Shown piece after piece: positions 35,224-45,409 of a DNA stretch of 64,000 nt. The position numbers and the translations under genes were made by a program. Under the pieces are notes generated by a model that ran no database searches, was not told the DNA's origin, and saw nothing but the letters and a program-made list of their open reading frames with translations. Position 1 is the stretch's first letter. Each line of letters opens with the position of its first letter. Source of the DNA: Ruegeria sp. HKCCSA071 (GTDB lineage Bacteria; Pseudomonadota; Alphaproteobacteria; Rhodobacterales; Rhodobacteraceae); contig NZ_JAEDOX010000001.1 of assembly GCF_017872555.1 (NCBI RefSeq), positions 186,001 to 250,000 on the forward strand. Direction: 5' to 3'.

Positions 35224-38200
35224 TTGGAAGGCGTGGATAGCAAATTGAAGCAGCACGAAGACGACGACGAAGTAAAGCCGGGCAAGCCCGTGCGAAGTCG
35301 GTCGCGCCACCGCACTGCTGGTCTGTGGGCCATGCGTGGGGCCATTGTGCTGGTGCTTCTGGCGTTGTTCACCGGTTTCATGGTCGTGGGGCAGAGGATG
35401 CACGCACCTGTCTGGCTGCGCGACAGGGTCGAAGCCCGGCTGGAACGGGCGCTAGGCGGGCTGCAAATCCGGTTTGGAGACGCCAGTTTCATCATCCACG
35501 AAGGCTGGCGCCCCCGTCTGCGGCTGACCGATGTTGCCATCAGTGACGCGGCAGGCCAGCAGATTGCGCAGGTTTCTGACATGCGCGCCAGCCTGGCCAT
35601 GCGCCCCTTGCTGCGCGGTCGGGTCCGGCCCAAGCGCATCATTCTGAGTGGCGCGCAGATCACCATGACCCGCGATCAGGACGGGGCGCTGACCCTGACC
35701 GTAGGATCCGGCAGCGCGCCGGTTCAGGAAGCGCCGAACCTTGCACAACTAATCGAGGCCTCGGACGAGGTGTTTCAGTCTCCGATCCTGTCGGCACTGA
35801 CCTCGGTCGAATTTGATGCGATTACGCTGGATTACCGCGACCTGCGACAGGGGCGGTCGTGGGTTCTGGACGGTGGGCATCTTCAGGCGAACCGCAGTGG
35901 CAACGAAGTGCGGCTTGCGACCGGGTTTTCGGTTCTGTCGGGGCGTGACTATGTCAGCAGTATCGAGGCCAACTATACCAGCGTACTGGGCACGCTTGCC
36001 GCCAGCTTTGGCATCTCGGTCACCGATCTTCCGGCCGAGGACATAGCAGGCCAAAGCCCCGCCCTTGCCTGGTTGCAGGTTCTGCGCGCACCGATTTCAG
36101 GGGCCTTGCGCGGCAGTGTCGATGAAAACGGGGCCACAGGAACCGTGTTCGCAACCCTCAATCTGGGGGCCGGGGCGGTGCAGCCCAACCCGGAAACGCG
36201 CCCGGTTCCTTTCGAATCTGCCCGCACGTATTTCACCTATGACCCGAAAGCCCAGATGCTGGACTTCAATGAGGTGTCGGTGGTGTCGGCCTGGGGCGAG
36301 GTTCAAGCCGATGGAAAGGCGTTTCTGCAAGGGGCTGAGGATGGTGTGCTGGACAGTCTGGAGACGCAGTTGCGCTTGTCCGGGATCAATGTGAACCCGG
36401 CGAACCTGTTCCCAGAGCCGATTCAGCTGTCGCGCGCCAGCGTGGATTTCAAGATGGCGTTCAACCCGTTCCAGCTGCGCCTTGGCCAGATGACCATCGA
36501 AGATCCGGGCCACACCGTGCGCGCCTTCGGGGAATTGCACGGGCGTCCCGATGGCTGGGCTGTGGCGCTGGATGCCCATCTGGATCAGATGAGCTCGGAC
36601 AATGTTCTGAGCTACTGGCCCGAGCGTCTGGCACCGAAGCCACGGGAATGGGTGACGGAAAACCTCTATCAGGGGGTTCTGTCAGACATGGATTTCGCCC
36701 TGCGTCTGGAGCCCGGTTCCAAACCGGATCTGTATCTTGATTTCGGGTTCGATCAGGCCAAGGTCCGCTTTGCCAAGACCCTGCCGCCGATCGAGAATGC
36801 GCAGGGGCAGGCCAGTCTGATCGACAGCCGGTTTACGGTCACTGCGCAGCACGGGGTGGTGATCGCCGATGACGGGGGGAGTGTGGATGCCGCGGGGACG
36901 TCCTTCATCATACCTGACACGGATATCAAGAAATCCGCACCCGGCATCGCGCGTATTCAGGCAAAGGGCAGCGTGACCTCTGCGTTGTCGCTGCTGGACC
37001 GACCGCCGCTGGAATTGCTGAGCAAGGCCGGGTTGCCCGTTGACGTTGCCACAGGCACGGTTGCGTTGACCGGAACGCTGTTCCTGCCGTTGATAAAAGA
37101 GTTGAAGTTTCAGGATACCGAATTTCACTTCAGCGGTACGCTGGCCAATCTGTCCAGTGACCGTCTGGTGCCGGGATTTTCCGTAAGTGCCCCGATTCTG
37201 GATATTTCCGGCAATCAGTCGGGTGTTCAGATTCAGGGACTGGGTCAGTTCGGCGATGTACCGCTAGAGGCACTTTGGCAGCAACCCATTGACGGCGAAA
37301 CTGAACAGCGCAGCACCTTGACCGGCCAGATCGAACTGTCCCCGCGTCTGATGGTTGAGATCAGGGCCGGTCTGCCGCCGGGGATGCTGACGGGCAAAGG
37401 AACTGCCGATATTACACTGGGCCTGGGCGCTGGGGTACCTCCGAAACTGTCTGTTGTTTCGGACCTTCAGGGCGTGGCACTTGCCATCCCCGAACTTGGC
37501 TGGCGCAAGGCAGCGAACACCACGGGATCGCTGACTGCGGACGCGACGTTGGGCGCGCAGCTGAAGGTGGGCGACCTGCGGATCGATGCAGCGGGACTGC
37601 GCACAACCGCATCCATTTCCTTTCACGAAAACGGTGAATATGACCGCGTCCAGTTCAGCTCGTTCGACCTGGGGGACTGGCTCGCGGTTCCAGCGGAGCT
37701 GATCGGGCGGGGGGCTGCTGTCCCGGATATCCGCGTCTTAGGCGGTGTGCTGAACATGGGGCGTGCGAATTTCGGGGAAAGCGGCGGAGGATCGGGTGGC
37801 GGCGGGGCCCCCGGGCCGAAGCTGGACGTGGCACTGGACCGTCTTCAGGTCACCGAAACTGTCGCGCTGACAGGATTCCGGGGGGCGTTCCAGACAACCG
37901 GTGGCGTAAATGGCACCTTCACAGCGCGGGTGAACGGCGGTGCGGCTGTTTCCGGTCAAGTGACCCCGCGAGGAAATCGAAGCGCCGTTGACCTGACGTC
38001 GAAAGACGCGGGGGCCGTTTTGCGATCAGCCGGGGTTCTGACACAGGCGCGCGGCGGTGATCTGGACCTGAAGCTTGAGCCAGTAGCTGCGCCCGGCAGT
38101 TACGACGTGATCCTGAAGATCGTTAATACCCGGATCACCGATGCCCCGGCCATGGCCGCGATCCTGAACGCGATCAGCCTTGTTGGTCTGCTGGACGAGA

Positions 38201-38622
38201 TGGCCGGGCAGGGGATCTTCTTTTCGGCGATTGACAGCCGCATGAGGATATCGCCCACCGACATCAAAGTGCTGAGTGGCAGCGCTGTTGGCCCGTCAAT
38301 GGGGCTTTCGTTTGATGGCACAATCGACACCGTGAACAGCCTGCTGAACCTGCGGGGGGCGATTTCACCGATTTACCTTCTCAATGCCGTTGGCAGCGTA
38401 TTTACCCGCAAGGGTGAAGGCGTCTTTGGGTTCAATTACACGCTGACCGGGCCGATATCCTCGCCCAAAGTCGCGGTGAACCCTCTGTCCGGTCTGGCGC
38501 CCCTTTTTCTGCGTGATCTCTTGCGTCAGCCTGCGCCAACGGTCTCGGACGGCCCCAATGCTGCGCCGGTGGAACCTGACGAGCCGAAACCGACTTTTGG
38601 CTCTCCTCCCAGTGACCGCTGA
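35224..38622 (+). CDS. YhdP/AsmA-like envelope protein (DUF3971)
   Basis: Large inner-membrane-anchored protein of the AsmA/YhdP/TamB group, thought to form periplasmic bridges for phospholipid transport to the outer membrane. The 1132 residues have a charged cytoplasmic start, one membrane span (about 39-58), a DUF3971-type repeat-rich beta region (about 90-700), a Gly-rich break near 855-865, and an AsmA-like C-terminal module (about 950-1095). It starts at TTG (35224) or GTG (35233); no ATG gives a good N-terminus and the choice is open. It precedes queA by 42 bp. Confidence 0.85.
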   Translation: MEGVDSKLKQHEDDDEVKPGKPVRSRSRHRTAGLWAMRGAIVLVLLALFTGFMVVGQRMHAPVWLRDRVEARLERALGGLQIRFGDASFIIHEGWRPRLRLTDVAISDAAGQQIAQVSDMRASLAMRPLLRGRVRPKRIILSGAQITMTRDQDGALTLTVGSGSAPVQEAPNLAQLIEASDEVFQSPILSALTSVEFDAITLDYRDLRQGRSWVLDGGHLQANRSGNEVRLATGFSVLSGRDYVSSIEANYTSVLGTLAASFGISVTDLPAEDIAGQSPALAWLQVLRAPISGALRGSVDENGATGTVFATLNLGAGAVQPNPETRPVPFESARTYFTYDPKAQMLDFNEVSVVSAWGEVQADGKAFLQGAEDGVLDSLETQLRLSGINVNPANLFPEPIQLSRASVDFKMAFNPFQLRLGQMTIEDPGHTVRAFGELHGRPDGWAVALDAHLDQMSSDNVLSYWPERLAPKPREWVTENLYQGVLSDMDFALRLEPGSKPDLYLDFGFDQAKVRFAKTLPPIENAQGQASLIDSRFTVTAQHGVVIADDGGSVDAAGTSFIIPDTDIKKSAPGIARIQAKGSVTSALSLLDRPPLELLSKAGLPVDVATGTVALTGTLFLPLIKELKFQDTEFHFSGTLANLSSDRLVPGFSVSAPILDISGNQSGVQIQGLGQFGDVPLEALWQQPIDGETEQRSTLTGQIELSPRLMVEIRAGLPPGMLTGKGTADITLGLGAGVPPKLSVVSDLQGVALAIPELGWRKAANTTGSLTADATLGAQLKVGDLRIDAAGLRTTASISFHENGEYDRVQFSSFDLGDWLAVPAELIGRGAAVPDIRVLGGVLNMGRANFGESGGGSGGGGAPGPKLDVALDRLQVTETVALTGFRGAFQTTGGVNGTFTARVNGGAAVSGQVTPRGNRSAVDLTSKDAGAVLRSAGVLTQARGGDLDLKLEPVAAPGSYDVILKIVNTRITDAPAMAAILNAISLVGLLDEMAGQGIFFSAIDSRMRISPTDIKVLSGSAVGPSMGLSFDGTIDTVNSLLNLRGAISPIYLLNAVGSVFTRKGEGVFGFNYTLTGPISSPKVAVNPLSGLAPLFLRDLLRQPAPTVSDGPNAAPVEPDEPKPTFGSPPSDR

Positions 38623-38664
38623 GGGGATATGGCCGAATCTTTTGTGGGGTTGTAAGGCGCGGTC

Positions 38665-39714
38665 ATGAAGCTCAGCGATTTTGATTTCGACCTGCCCGAC
38701 GACCTGATTGCCACGCGGCCTGCCTGCCCGCGATCCTCTGCGCGCCTGCTTGTGGCGCAGGGGGGTGGTACTGTGGACAGCCACGTGTTCGATCTGCCCG
38801 ATTTTCTGCGGCCGGGCGACCGGCTGGTGCTGAACGACACACGCGTTATCCCGGCGCGCCTGAACGGGCGGCGCCACAGGGACAGCGCGCAAGGCCCGGT
38901 TTCCGCCGGCGTCGAGGCCACTCTGCTGGACCCGCAAGCCGATGGCACCTGGTCTGCGCTCATCAAGCCGCTGAAGAAAGTGAAGCCGGGGGAAGAGATC
39001 GTGTTTTCGGCCGATCTGAGCGCGACGCTGGATCGGGTGGAAGACGGACAGGCCTTTTTGCGCTTCAATCTCAGCGGTCAGGATTTCGACAAGGCGCTGG
39101 ATCAGGCCGGTGCGATGCCGCTGCCGCCCTACATCGCCGCCAAACGTCCGGCGGATGAGCAGGACAAGACGGATTATCAGACCATCTGGGCCCGCAAGTC
39201 CGGTGCGGTGGCAGCCCCGACCGCCTCGTTGCATTTTGACGATGCCCTGATGCAGGCTTTGTCGGACCGGGGTGTCGCCGTCACACATGTGACCCTGCAT
39301 GTTGGCGCCGGAACCTTTTTGCCGGTCAAGGTCGAGGATGTGACAACCCACAAGATGCATGCCGAATGGGGGCAGGTCAGCGCCGAGGCTGTTGCCGAGA
39401 TACAAGCCACAAAAACTGCGGGCGGGCGTGTCATCCCGGTGGGCACCACCGCCTTGCGCCTGATCGAAAGTGCTGCGCGTTCGGGCACGATCGAACCGTG
39501 GGAAGGTGACACCGATATCTTCATCTATCCCGGTTTCCAGTTTCATGTGACCGATGCGCTGATGACAAATTTTCATCTGCCGAAATCCACGTTGCTGATG
39601 CTGGTTTCGGCGTTGATGGGTCAGGATCGGATGCGTGAGGTTTACGCCCATGCCATTGCGCAGAACTACCGGTTCTTTTCTTATGGCGATGCGTCGCTTT
39701 TGATCCCCGGATAG
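38665..39714 (+). CDS. queA: tRNA preQ1(34) S-adenosylmethionine ribosyltransferase-isomerase
   Basis: Transfers and rearranges the ribosyl group of S-adenosylmethionine onto preQ1 in tRNA, making epoxyqueuosine. The 349-residue protein has the family start [17 protein letters not shown], the RLNG and DYQTIWA blocks, [15 protein letters not shown], and [17 protein letters not shown], ending [14 protein letters not shown] as [15 protein letters not shown]. The short gap to YhdP suggests cotranscription. Confidence 0.96.
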   Translation: MKLSDFDFDLPDDLIATRPACPRSSARLLVAQGGGTVDSHVFDLPDFLRPGDRLVLNDTRVIPARLNGRRHRDSAQGPVSAGVEATLLDPQADGTWSALIKPLKKVKPGEEIVFSADLSATLDRVEDGQAFLRFNLSGQDFDKALDQAGAMPLPPYIAAKRPADEQDKTDYQTIWARKSGAVAAPTASLHFDDALMQALSDRGVAVTHVTLHVGAGTFLPVKVEDVTTHKMHAEWGQVSAEAVAEIQATKTAGGRVIPVGTTALRLIESAARSGTIEPWEGDTDIFIYPGFQFHVTDALMTNFHLPKSTLLMLVSALMGQDRMREVYAHAIAQNYRFFSYGDASLLIPG

Positions 39715-39822
39715 GCGCGCATACGGCATCACCGACAGGGAATGTCGTAGACAAGCGCGATGGAAGCGGTCTTTGATCGCAGAACAAAACTCAAACAAGG
39801 TTGGCACCTATCGGAGGCCCAA

Positions 39823-41100
39823 ATGATTCAGGTTCTGTCCAGCGCATGGGCATTGTTGCTCGGCATGGGGTTGCTGATGGTCGGAAACGGCCTTCAGGGC
39901 ACGATCCTGGGTGTTCGTGGACAGCTTGAAGGATTTTCGACCCTTGAGATGTCTTTTGTAATGTCAGCTTATTTTGTTGGTTTTCTGGGCGGTTCACGGC
40001 TTGCGCCCGAGATGATCCGGCGTGTTGGCCATGTGCGGGTCTTTGCTGCACTGGCGTCTTTCATTTCTGCCGTGATGATCATGTATCCGATGCTGGCAGA
40101 CCCGATTGCATGGGTTCTGGGGCGCGTGGTGATCGGGTTCTGTTTCTCGGGTGTTTATGTCACTGCGGAAAGCTGGCTCAACAATTCAGCCAATAATGAA
40201 AACCGCGGGCAGGCCCTGTCGCTTTACATGATTGTTCAGATGTTGGGAATCATTGGCGCGCAGGGCCTTTTCCTGTTGGGCGACCCTGCCGGGTACGAAA
40301 CATTCGTGATTGCCTCGATCCTTGTTTCGGTTTCTTTCGCACCGATTTTGCTGTCGATCTCACCAACTCCGGCGTTCGATACTACCAAGCCGATGACGCT
40401 GCGGGAGTTGATGAAAAGCTCTCCGCTGGGGTGTGTCGGCATGTTCCTGCTGGGGGGCGTGTTCTCGGCGCAGTTCGGGATGTCGGCGGTTTATGGAGCT
40501 CAGGCCGGATTGTCCTTGGTTGAAATCTCGGCGTTTGTGGCGGCGTTCTATGTTGGGGCAATTGTCCTGCAATACCCGCTGGGCTGGTTTTCCGACCGGA
40601 TGGACAGGCGTTTCCTGATCCTGTTGGTCGCGGCAACCGGTGCAGTTGGCGCCGTCAGTGGTATGCTTTATGGTTTTTCCTTCGAAATCCTTCTGGCGTC
40701 TGCTTTTGTGATCGGCGGAATGACCAACCCTTTGTATTCATTGCTAATTGCGCACACCAACGATTTTCTGGAATACGAAGATATGGCCGCGGCATCCGGC
40801 GGCCTGATCTTTATCAACGGCCTTGGTGCAATTACCGGACCCGTTATCACAGGTTGGCTGATGGGTGACGCGGTGTTTGGCCCGCCGGGCTTTTTCCTGA
40901 TCATCGCCGTATTGCTTGTCGCGTTGGCCGCCTATTCGGTCTACCGGATGACACAGCGTGCAGCAGTTCCTGTTGATGAAACCAGCACCATGTCGACGCT
41001 CTATCCCACCGCGTCGCCCGTTGCGTTCGAGGTCGCACAGGAAGTTGCCATTGAGGCGGCAGAAGCCGAGTTCGAGGAAGGCGCGCGCGAAACCGCTTAA
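39823..41100 (+). CDS. MFS transporter (YcaD-like)
   Basis: Inner-membrane transporter of the major facilitator superfamily with about twelve spans in 425 residues. The start at 39823 is supported by a GGAGG site; a longer frame from 39760 has no such site. The loop between spans 2 and 3 (GSRLAPEMIRRVGHVRVF) matches the MFS motif A, and ESWLNNSANNENRGQ follows span 5, as in the YcaD subgroup. The hydrophilic C-terminal tail is Glu/Ala-rich. The substrate is unknown. Confidence 0.88.
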   Translation: MIQVLSSAWALLLGMGLLMVGNGLQGTILGVRGQLEGFSTLEMSFVMSAYFVGFLGGSRLAPEMIRRVGHVRVFAALASFISAVMIMYPMLADPIAWVLGRVVIGFCFSGVYVTAESWLNNSANNENRGQALSLYMIVQMLGIIGAQGLFLLGDPAGYETFVIASILVSVSFAPILLSISPTPAFDTTKPMTLRELMKSSPLGCVGMFLLGGVFSAQFGMSAVYGAQAGLSLVEISAFVAAFYVGAIVLQYPLGWFSDRMDRRFLILLVAATGAVGAVSGMLYGFSFEILLASAFVIGGMTNPLYSLLIAHTNDFLEYEDMAAASGGLIFINGLGAITGPVITGWLMGDAVFGPPGFFLIIAVLLVALAAYSVYRMTQRAAVPVDETSTMSTLYPTASPVAFEVAQEVAIEAAEAEFEEGARETA

Positions 41101-41209
41101 GACACGAAATTATGTCGGTTGTGTTGCAATATGTTACTGTAACAGTTCTGTAAAAGGGACTTTAATGACGTTACGTCTGGGGCGCGGGCAATTGACGGAG
41201 TTTAAGGCA

Positions 41210-41785
41210 ATGGTAACGCCTGAAGAAGTATTGAGTTTTTGGTTAGATGAAGTTGGCCCTAAGGGTTGGTATCTTGAAGATGAGGCGCTGGATGCAGACA
41301 TTCGGGCGCGGTTTCAGTCAACTTGGGAAGCAGCGGCAGCGGGTCGGTTCTCGCTCTGGCTGACTTATCCCAGTGGGGCGCTTGCCTATATCATCCTGAC
41401 AGATCAGTTCCCGCGCAACATGTTCCGGGGGGAGGCGCGTGCCTTCTCGACCGATCGCGCGGCTTTGGCGGCAGCAAAATGTGCAGTCGACAAAGGCTGG
41501 GACAAAAAGATTGACGAACCGGCCAGACAGTTCTTTTACCTGCCCATGATGCACTCGGAAAACCTGTGTGATCAGGAACGCTGTGTGCGTCTGATCTGCC
41601 AAAACATGAGCAGTGACGCAAGCAACCTTCTGCACGCCAGAGCGCATCGCGAGGTGATCCGCAAGTTCGGTCGTTTCCCGTATCGGAACGCGGCGCTGTC
41701 CCGCAGCTCGACCCCGCATGAAACGGCCTATGTCGATATGGGCGGGTACGGCACGACCGTGCGCGAACTACAGGCAACGGGCTGA
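41210..41785 (+). CDS. DUF924 family protein
   Basis: Cytosolic helical protein of the DUF924 family, whose function is not known. The 191 residues start MVTPEEVLSFWLDEVG and contain the family block LILTDQFPRNMFRG (here YIILTDQFPRNMFRGEARAF), FYLPMMHSENLCDQE, and FGRFPYRNAALSRSSTPHE near the end. The start at 41210 fits the family N-terminus; an ATG at 41165 with a GGGA site would add 15 residues. Confidence 0.85.
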   Translation: MVTPEEVLSFWLDEVGPKGWYLEDEALDADIRARFQSTWEAAAAGRFSLWLTYPSGALAYIILTDQFPRNMFRGEARAFSTDRAALAAAKCAVDKGWDKKIDEPARQFFYLPMMHSENLCDQERCVRLICQNMSSDASNLLHARAHREVIRKFGRFPYRNAALSRSSTPHETAYVDMGGYGTTVRELQATG

Positions 41786-41823
41786 GCGCGAAGCCGCAAC
41801 CGCGCTTTGGTCGCGGCTGCGCT

Positions 41824-42258
41824 TTATGACTCCGGTGTACATCCCCGCAATGCCAAAACGCGTTCTGCCGCGATATCGGCACTGGTTTGGATCGCCTGCG
41901 CAATCAGCACTTCTGGCGTGTCAGCAAGTTCCGAAATCCGCTCCTGAACCGTTTGCAGCTTCTGTTCTGCTGCATTCAGGCGCCCCAGCGTTGCCCGGAG
42001 GTTTTGCGCGGCTTGGCTGTCTGCCAACGTGTCTTGTTGTAGAAGTACCGTCAAATCAGTCCGCAACGCCGCAAGCTCGTCCCGAATGCCCTTTGCCTCA
42101 TCCCGGAGGGGGGCCACGGCCTGAACCGTTTGCGAGACTTCAGCAGTGATGCTTTCGGCTTTCGACGCCAGTTTCCAGCCCAGATACAGGCACAGCGCAA
42201 CAAGTATCAATGTGGCGTTGAGCAGGGCAAGCAGCAGATCTTTCAGAGTTTTGGCCAT
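41824..42258 (-). CDS. Small membrane protein with coiled coil, unknown function
   Basis: A 144-residue protein with one N-terminal membrane span (about 8-30, LLLALLNATLILVALCLYLGW) and a long helical region rich in Leu, Ala, Glu and Gln with heptad spacing (about 35-115), ending in a short tail with one Cys. I do not recognise the family. It is divergent from lpd, with 215 bp between them. A structural or scaffolding role in the inner membrane is a guess only. Confidence 0.65.
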   Translation of the reverse strand: MAKTLKDLLLALLNATLILVALCLYLGWKLASKAESITAEVSQTVQAVAPLRDEAKGIRDELAALRTDLTVLLQQDTLADSQAAQNLRATLGRLNAAEQKLQTVQERISELADTPEVLIAQAIQTSADIAAERVLALRGCTPES

Positions 42259-42425
42259 GGTCAGCCCCTTGAATGGGTTGAGAAAAGAATAGGTCCGACC
42301 GGTGTCGGCGTTTCTTTTCTAGCCATTGCATGGCCCGGGGTATAGGCTGAATTCCGCAAGTTTAGGCATCGCTTACCCTGCGTCCTATTTGTCGCGGGAT
42401 CGGTATATTGATGCGTTCCGAATAA

Positions 42426-42443
42426 TAGTTTAATGGTAAACTA
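42426..42443. promoter_or_regulatory. Operator-like palindrome upstream of lpd
   Basis: TAGTTTA-ATGG-TAAACTA has perfect 7-bp arms, 31 bases before the lpd ATG, and matches the core of the palindrome before pdhA (25711-25734) in arm sequence and spacing. Confidence 0.72.
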
Positions 42444-42473
42444 AATTTTCAACTCCTGCGCCGAGAGGAACAC

Positions 42474-43868
42474 ATGGCTGCACAATCCTATGATCTGATC
42501 GTAATCGGGGCTGGCCCCGGCGGCTATGTCGCTGCAATCCGCGCAGCCCAGCTGGGCTTGAAAACCGCGGTTGTCGAGCGCGAGCATTTGGGGGGGATCT
42601 GCCTGAACTGGGGCTGTATTCCCACCAAGGCGCTGTTGCGGTCGTCCGAAGTGTTTCATCTGATGGAGCGCGCCAAGGATTTCGGTCTGAAAGCCGAAAA
42701 GATCGGATATGATCTGGATGCGGTGGTCAAACGATCCCGTGGCGTGGCCGCACAGCTGTCAGGTGGCATCGGCCACCTGTTGAAGAAGAACAAGGTTGCC
42801 GTCGTGATGGGGCAGGCCACGATCCCAGCAAAGGGCAAGGTCAGCGTCAAGACCGACAAAGGCACCGAGGAGCTGACCGCCAAGAACATCATTCTCGCAA
42901 CCGGAGCACGGGCGCGGGAACTGCCGGGCCTTGAAGCTGACGGCGATCTGGTCTGGACCTACAAGCACGCGCTGCAACCGCCGCGGATGCCGAAAAAACT
43001 GCTCGTCATCGGGTCTGGTGCAATCGGCATCGAGTTTGCCAGCTTCTACAATACGCTGGGCGCAGACACCACGGTTGTCGAGGTGATGGACAGGGTGTTA
43101 CCGGTAGAAGATGCCGAGATCAGCGCATTGGCCAAGAAGGCGTTCACCAAACAGGGCATGACCATCATGGAAAAAGCCATGGTCAAGCAGCTGGACCGTG
43201 GCAAGGGCAAGGTGACCGCGCATATCGAGATTAAAGGTAAGGTTGAAAAACACGAGTTCGACACAGTGATCTCGGCCGTTGGGATCGTCGGCAATGTCGA
43301 AAACCTTGGTCTGGAAGCTCTGGGTGTCAAGATCGACCGGACACATGTGGTCACGGACGCGTATTGCCGCACCGGTGTTGAGGGCCTTTATGCGATCGGT
43401 GATATTGCGGGGGCTCCCTGGCTTGCGCATAAAGCAAGCCACGAGGGTGTCATGGTCGCGGACCTCATCGCGGGTCAACATGCGCACCCGGTCAAACCCG
43501 AAAGCATCGCAGGATGCACCTATTGCCAGCCTCAGGTTGCCTCGGTTGGATATACCGAAGCAAAAGCCAAAGAGCTGGGTTACGACATCAAAGTCGGCCG
43601 TTTCCCCTTTATCGGCAATGGCAAGGCCATCGCTTTGGGTGAGCCTGACGGGCTGATCAAAACCGTGTTCGATGCCAAAACAGGCGAGTTGCTGGGCGCC
43701 CACATGATCGGCGCCGAAGTTACCGAATTGATTCAGGGTTACGTGGTCGGTCGTCAATTGGAGACAACGGAAGAAGACCTGATGAACACTGTCTTCCCGC
43801 ACCCGACACTGTCAGAGATGATGCACGAAAGTGTGCTGGATGCCTATGGCCGCGTGATCCATATGTAA
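42474..43868 (+). CDS. lpd: Dihydrolipoamide dehydrogenase
   Basis: FAD-dependent E3 component that reoxidises dihydrolipoate in pyruvate and related dehydrogenase complexes. The 464 residues have the FAD motif GAGPGGYVAA (12-21), the redox disulfide CLNWGC (C43/C48), the NAD motif GSGAIGIEFA (about 180), and the dimer-interface HPTLSE near 443 with its catalytic His. It is about 17 kb from pdhABC in this window yet carries the same palindrome, so it is probably the pdh-associated E3. Confidence 0.97.
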   Translation: MAAQSYDLIVIGAGPGGYVAAIRAAQLGLKTAVVEREHLGGICLNWGCIPTKALLRSSEVFHLMERAKDFGLKAEKIGYDLDAVVKRSRGVAAQLSGGIGHLLKKNKVAVVMGQATIPAKGKVSVKTDKGTEELTAKNIILATGARARELPGLEADGDLVWTYKHALQPPRMPKKLLVIGSGAIGIEFASFYNTLGADTTVVEVMDRVLPVEDAEISALAKKAFTKQGMTIMEKAMVKQLDRGKGKVTAHIEIKGKVEKHEFDTVISAVGIVGNVENLGLEALGVKIDRTHVVTDAYCRTGVEGLYAIGDIAGAPWLAHKASHEGVMVADLIAGQHAHPVKPESIAGCTYCQPQVASVGYTEAKAKELGYDIKVGRFPFIGNGKAIALGEPDGLIKTVFDAKTGELLGAHMIGAEVTELIQGYVVGRQLETTEEDLMNTVFPHPTLSEMMHESVLDAYGRVIHM

Positions 43869-43884
43869 GACCGGCGTATTTGCC

Positions 43885-44017
43885 CCGGCCGGGTGGGGGG
43901 CTCTGCCCCCGCCGCGCGTGCCGCGCGCCTCCCCCGGGATATTTTGGGCCAGATGAAGCAGGGATCCATTATTCATCTGGCTGCAAATATCCCGGAGCGC
44001 GAGGCAGAGCCTCGCAA
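43885..44017. repeat. Nested inverted-repeat (REP-like) element
   Basis: Between the convergent lpd and M20 genes. Arms 43935-43957 and 43972-43994 (cgggatattt-N3-gccagatgaa and its complement) match at 20 of 23 positions over a 14-base loop. Outside them lie a gggggctctgccccc hairpin, a gcgcgc-type palindrome, and gcgaggc-aga-gcctcgc on the right, so the element is a palindrome built of palindromes. It resembles extragenic palindromic repeats; a second copy in the window was not seen. Confidence 0.7.
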
Positions 44018-44023
44018 AAAAAA

Positions 44024-45409
44024 CTATGTGTTCAAAGCATCCAGAATGCGCGCCCATGACCGGATGCCCTTGTGGAAGCTTTTCACGTCATATTTCTCGT
44101 TCGGCGAATGGATGGCATCATCTTCGTTTGCATAGCCAACCAGCATCGAGTCGAGCCCCAGAACGGTGTTGAAATAGCCGACAACAGGGATTGATCCCCC
44201 CATGCCGGTGAACACTGCCTCGCGGTCCCACTCATCCGACAGCGCGCCGCGCGCGGCTTCGAATTCGGGTCGGGTGATATTCATGACCGACGCGGGAGAG
44301 CCTTCCATGTCGTTGTCCCAGACCACTTTGGCGTCCGGGGACAGCCGATCCTCGACATGTTTGCGGATTTTGGCGCGCAGCGCGTCCGGGTCCATGTCAC
44401 CAACAAGGCGGCAGGTGATTTTGCAATGGGCCTCGGACGGAATAACGGTTTTGGAGCCCGCACCGTTATAACCGCCCCACAGCCCGTTCACTTCGAGCGT
44501 TGGTCGTGCCCATTGTTGCTCCAAGGTGGAGTACCCCTTTTCGCCATGCGGCTGGGTGTAGCCGACCGAATTCAGATAATCCGCTTCGTCGAAGCCGCAA
44601 TTCTGCCATTGGCGCAACTGGTCTTCGGGTACTTCATGCACACCTTCGTAGAATCCGTCGACCGCGACCCGTCCGGTTTCGTCGTCATAAAAAGAGGTCA
44701 CGATTTTCGACAGTTCGCGCAGCGGATTCAGGCCCGGGCCGCCATAGTGGCCGGAATGCAGGTCGATGCGCGGCCCCACAATGGTAAACTCGTCCTTCAG
44801 CATGCCCCTCAACTGCGCCGCAATCGACGGAACGCCGCGTGATACCATGGATGTATCGCAGACCAGCGCCAGATCCGCTTTGAGTTCGGCGGCATTTTCC
44901 TTGAGGAAAGGAACCAGTGAGGGCGAGCCTGATTCTTCTTCGCCCTCGAAAAAGAAAGTGATGCGGCAGGGCAAGGATCCGTGCACGGCCTTCCAGGCGC
45001 GGCAGGCTTCGATAAAAGTCATCAGCTGACCCTTGTCGTCTGATGCTCCGCGTCCGCGGATGACCGGACCGGTTTCGGTGTCCTCAATGGCGGGATCGAA
45101 CGGATCCCGGTTCCACAGATTCAGCGGATCGACCGGCTGCACATCGTAGTGGCCGTAAAACAGGAAATGCGGCGCAGTCGCGTCCTCACCCACGTGACCG
45201 ACAACCATTGGGTGGCCCGGTGTTTCCCGTTTCTCAGCCGCAATCCCAATACTGTTCAGATCGGCAACCAGCCAGTCTGCGGCGCGGCTGACCTCGACCT
45301 TGTATGCGGGGTCGGTCGAGATCGACGGGATACGCAGCAGTTCCATCAGGCGGTCGATCGAGGTTTGCAAATCTTCGTCAATCCGGTTCAGCACGGCGTC
45401 TAGCGACAT
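44024..45409 (-). CDS. M20-family dipeptidase
   Basis: Cytosolic zinc dipeptidase/carboxypeptidase of the M20 (CPG2/carnosinase-like) family. The 461 residues contain the metal-site motifs FYGHYDVQPVDP (His, about 84), RGASDDKGQ (Asp), and FEGEEESGS (Glu pair), with the dimerisation lid between about 200 and 340. The C-terminal ends near a His-bearing SPNEKYDV block. No signal peptide. The exact peptide substrate is unknown. Confidence 0.93.
   Translation of the reverse strand: MSLDAVLNRIDEDLQTSIDRLMELLRIPSISTDPAYKVEVSRAADWLVADLNSIGIAAEKRETPGHPMVVGHVGEDATAPHFLFYGHYDVQPVDPLNLWNRDPFDPAIEDTETGPVIRGRGASDDKGQLMTFIEACRAWKAVHGSLPCRITFFFEGEEESGSPSLVPFLKENAAELKADLALVCDTSMVSRGVPSIAAQLRGMLKDEFTIVGPRIDLHSGHYGGPGLNPLRELSKIVTSFYDDETGRVAVDGFYEGVHEVPEDQLRQWQNCGFDEADYLNSVGYTQPHGEKGYSTLEQQWARPTLEVNGLWGGYNGAGSKTVIPSEAHCKITCRLVGDMDPDALRAKIRKHVEDRLSPDAKVVWDNDMEGSPASVMNITRPEFEAARGALSDEWDREAVFTGMGGSIPVVGYFNTVLGLDSMLVGYANEDDAIHSPNEKYDVKSFHKGIRSWARILDALNT

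Noticed and set aside
38365..39807. Open frame of 480 codons on the minus strand
   Set aside because: It lies entirely antisense to the YhdP-like gene and queA, lacks any family motif and has a Gly/Arg/His-rich composition expected of a shadow frame in GC-rich DNA.
43995..44017. The hairpin gcgaggc-aga-gcctcgc with A tract as a terminator
   Set aside because: The A run lies on its right side on the plus strand, so a U tract would follow it on neither transcript in the correct position.
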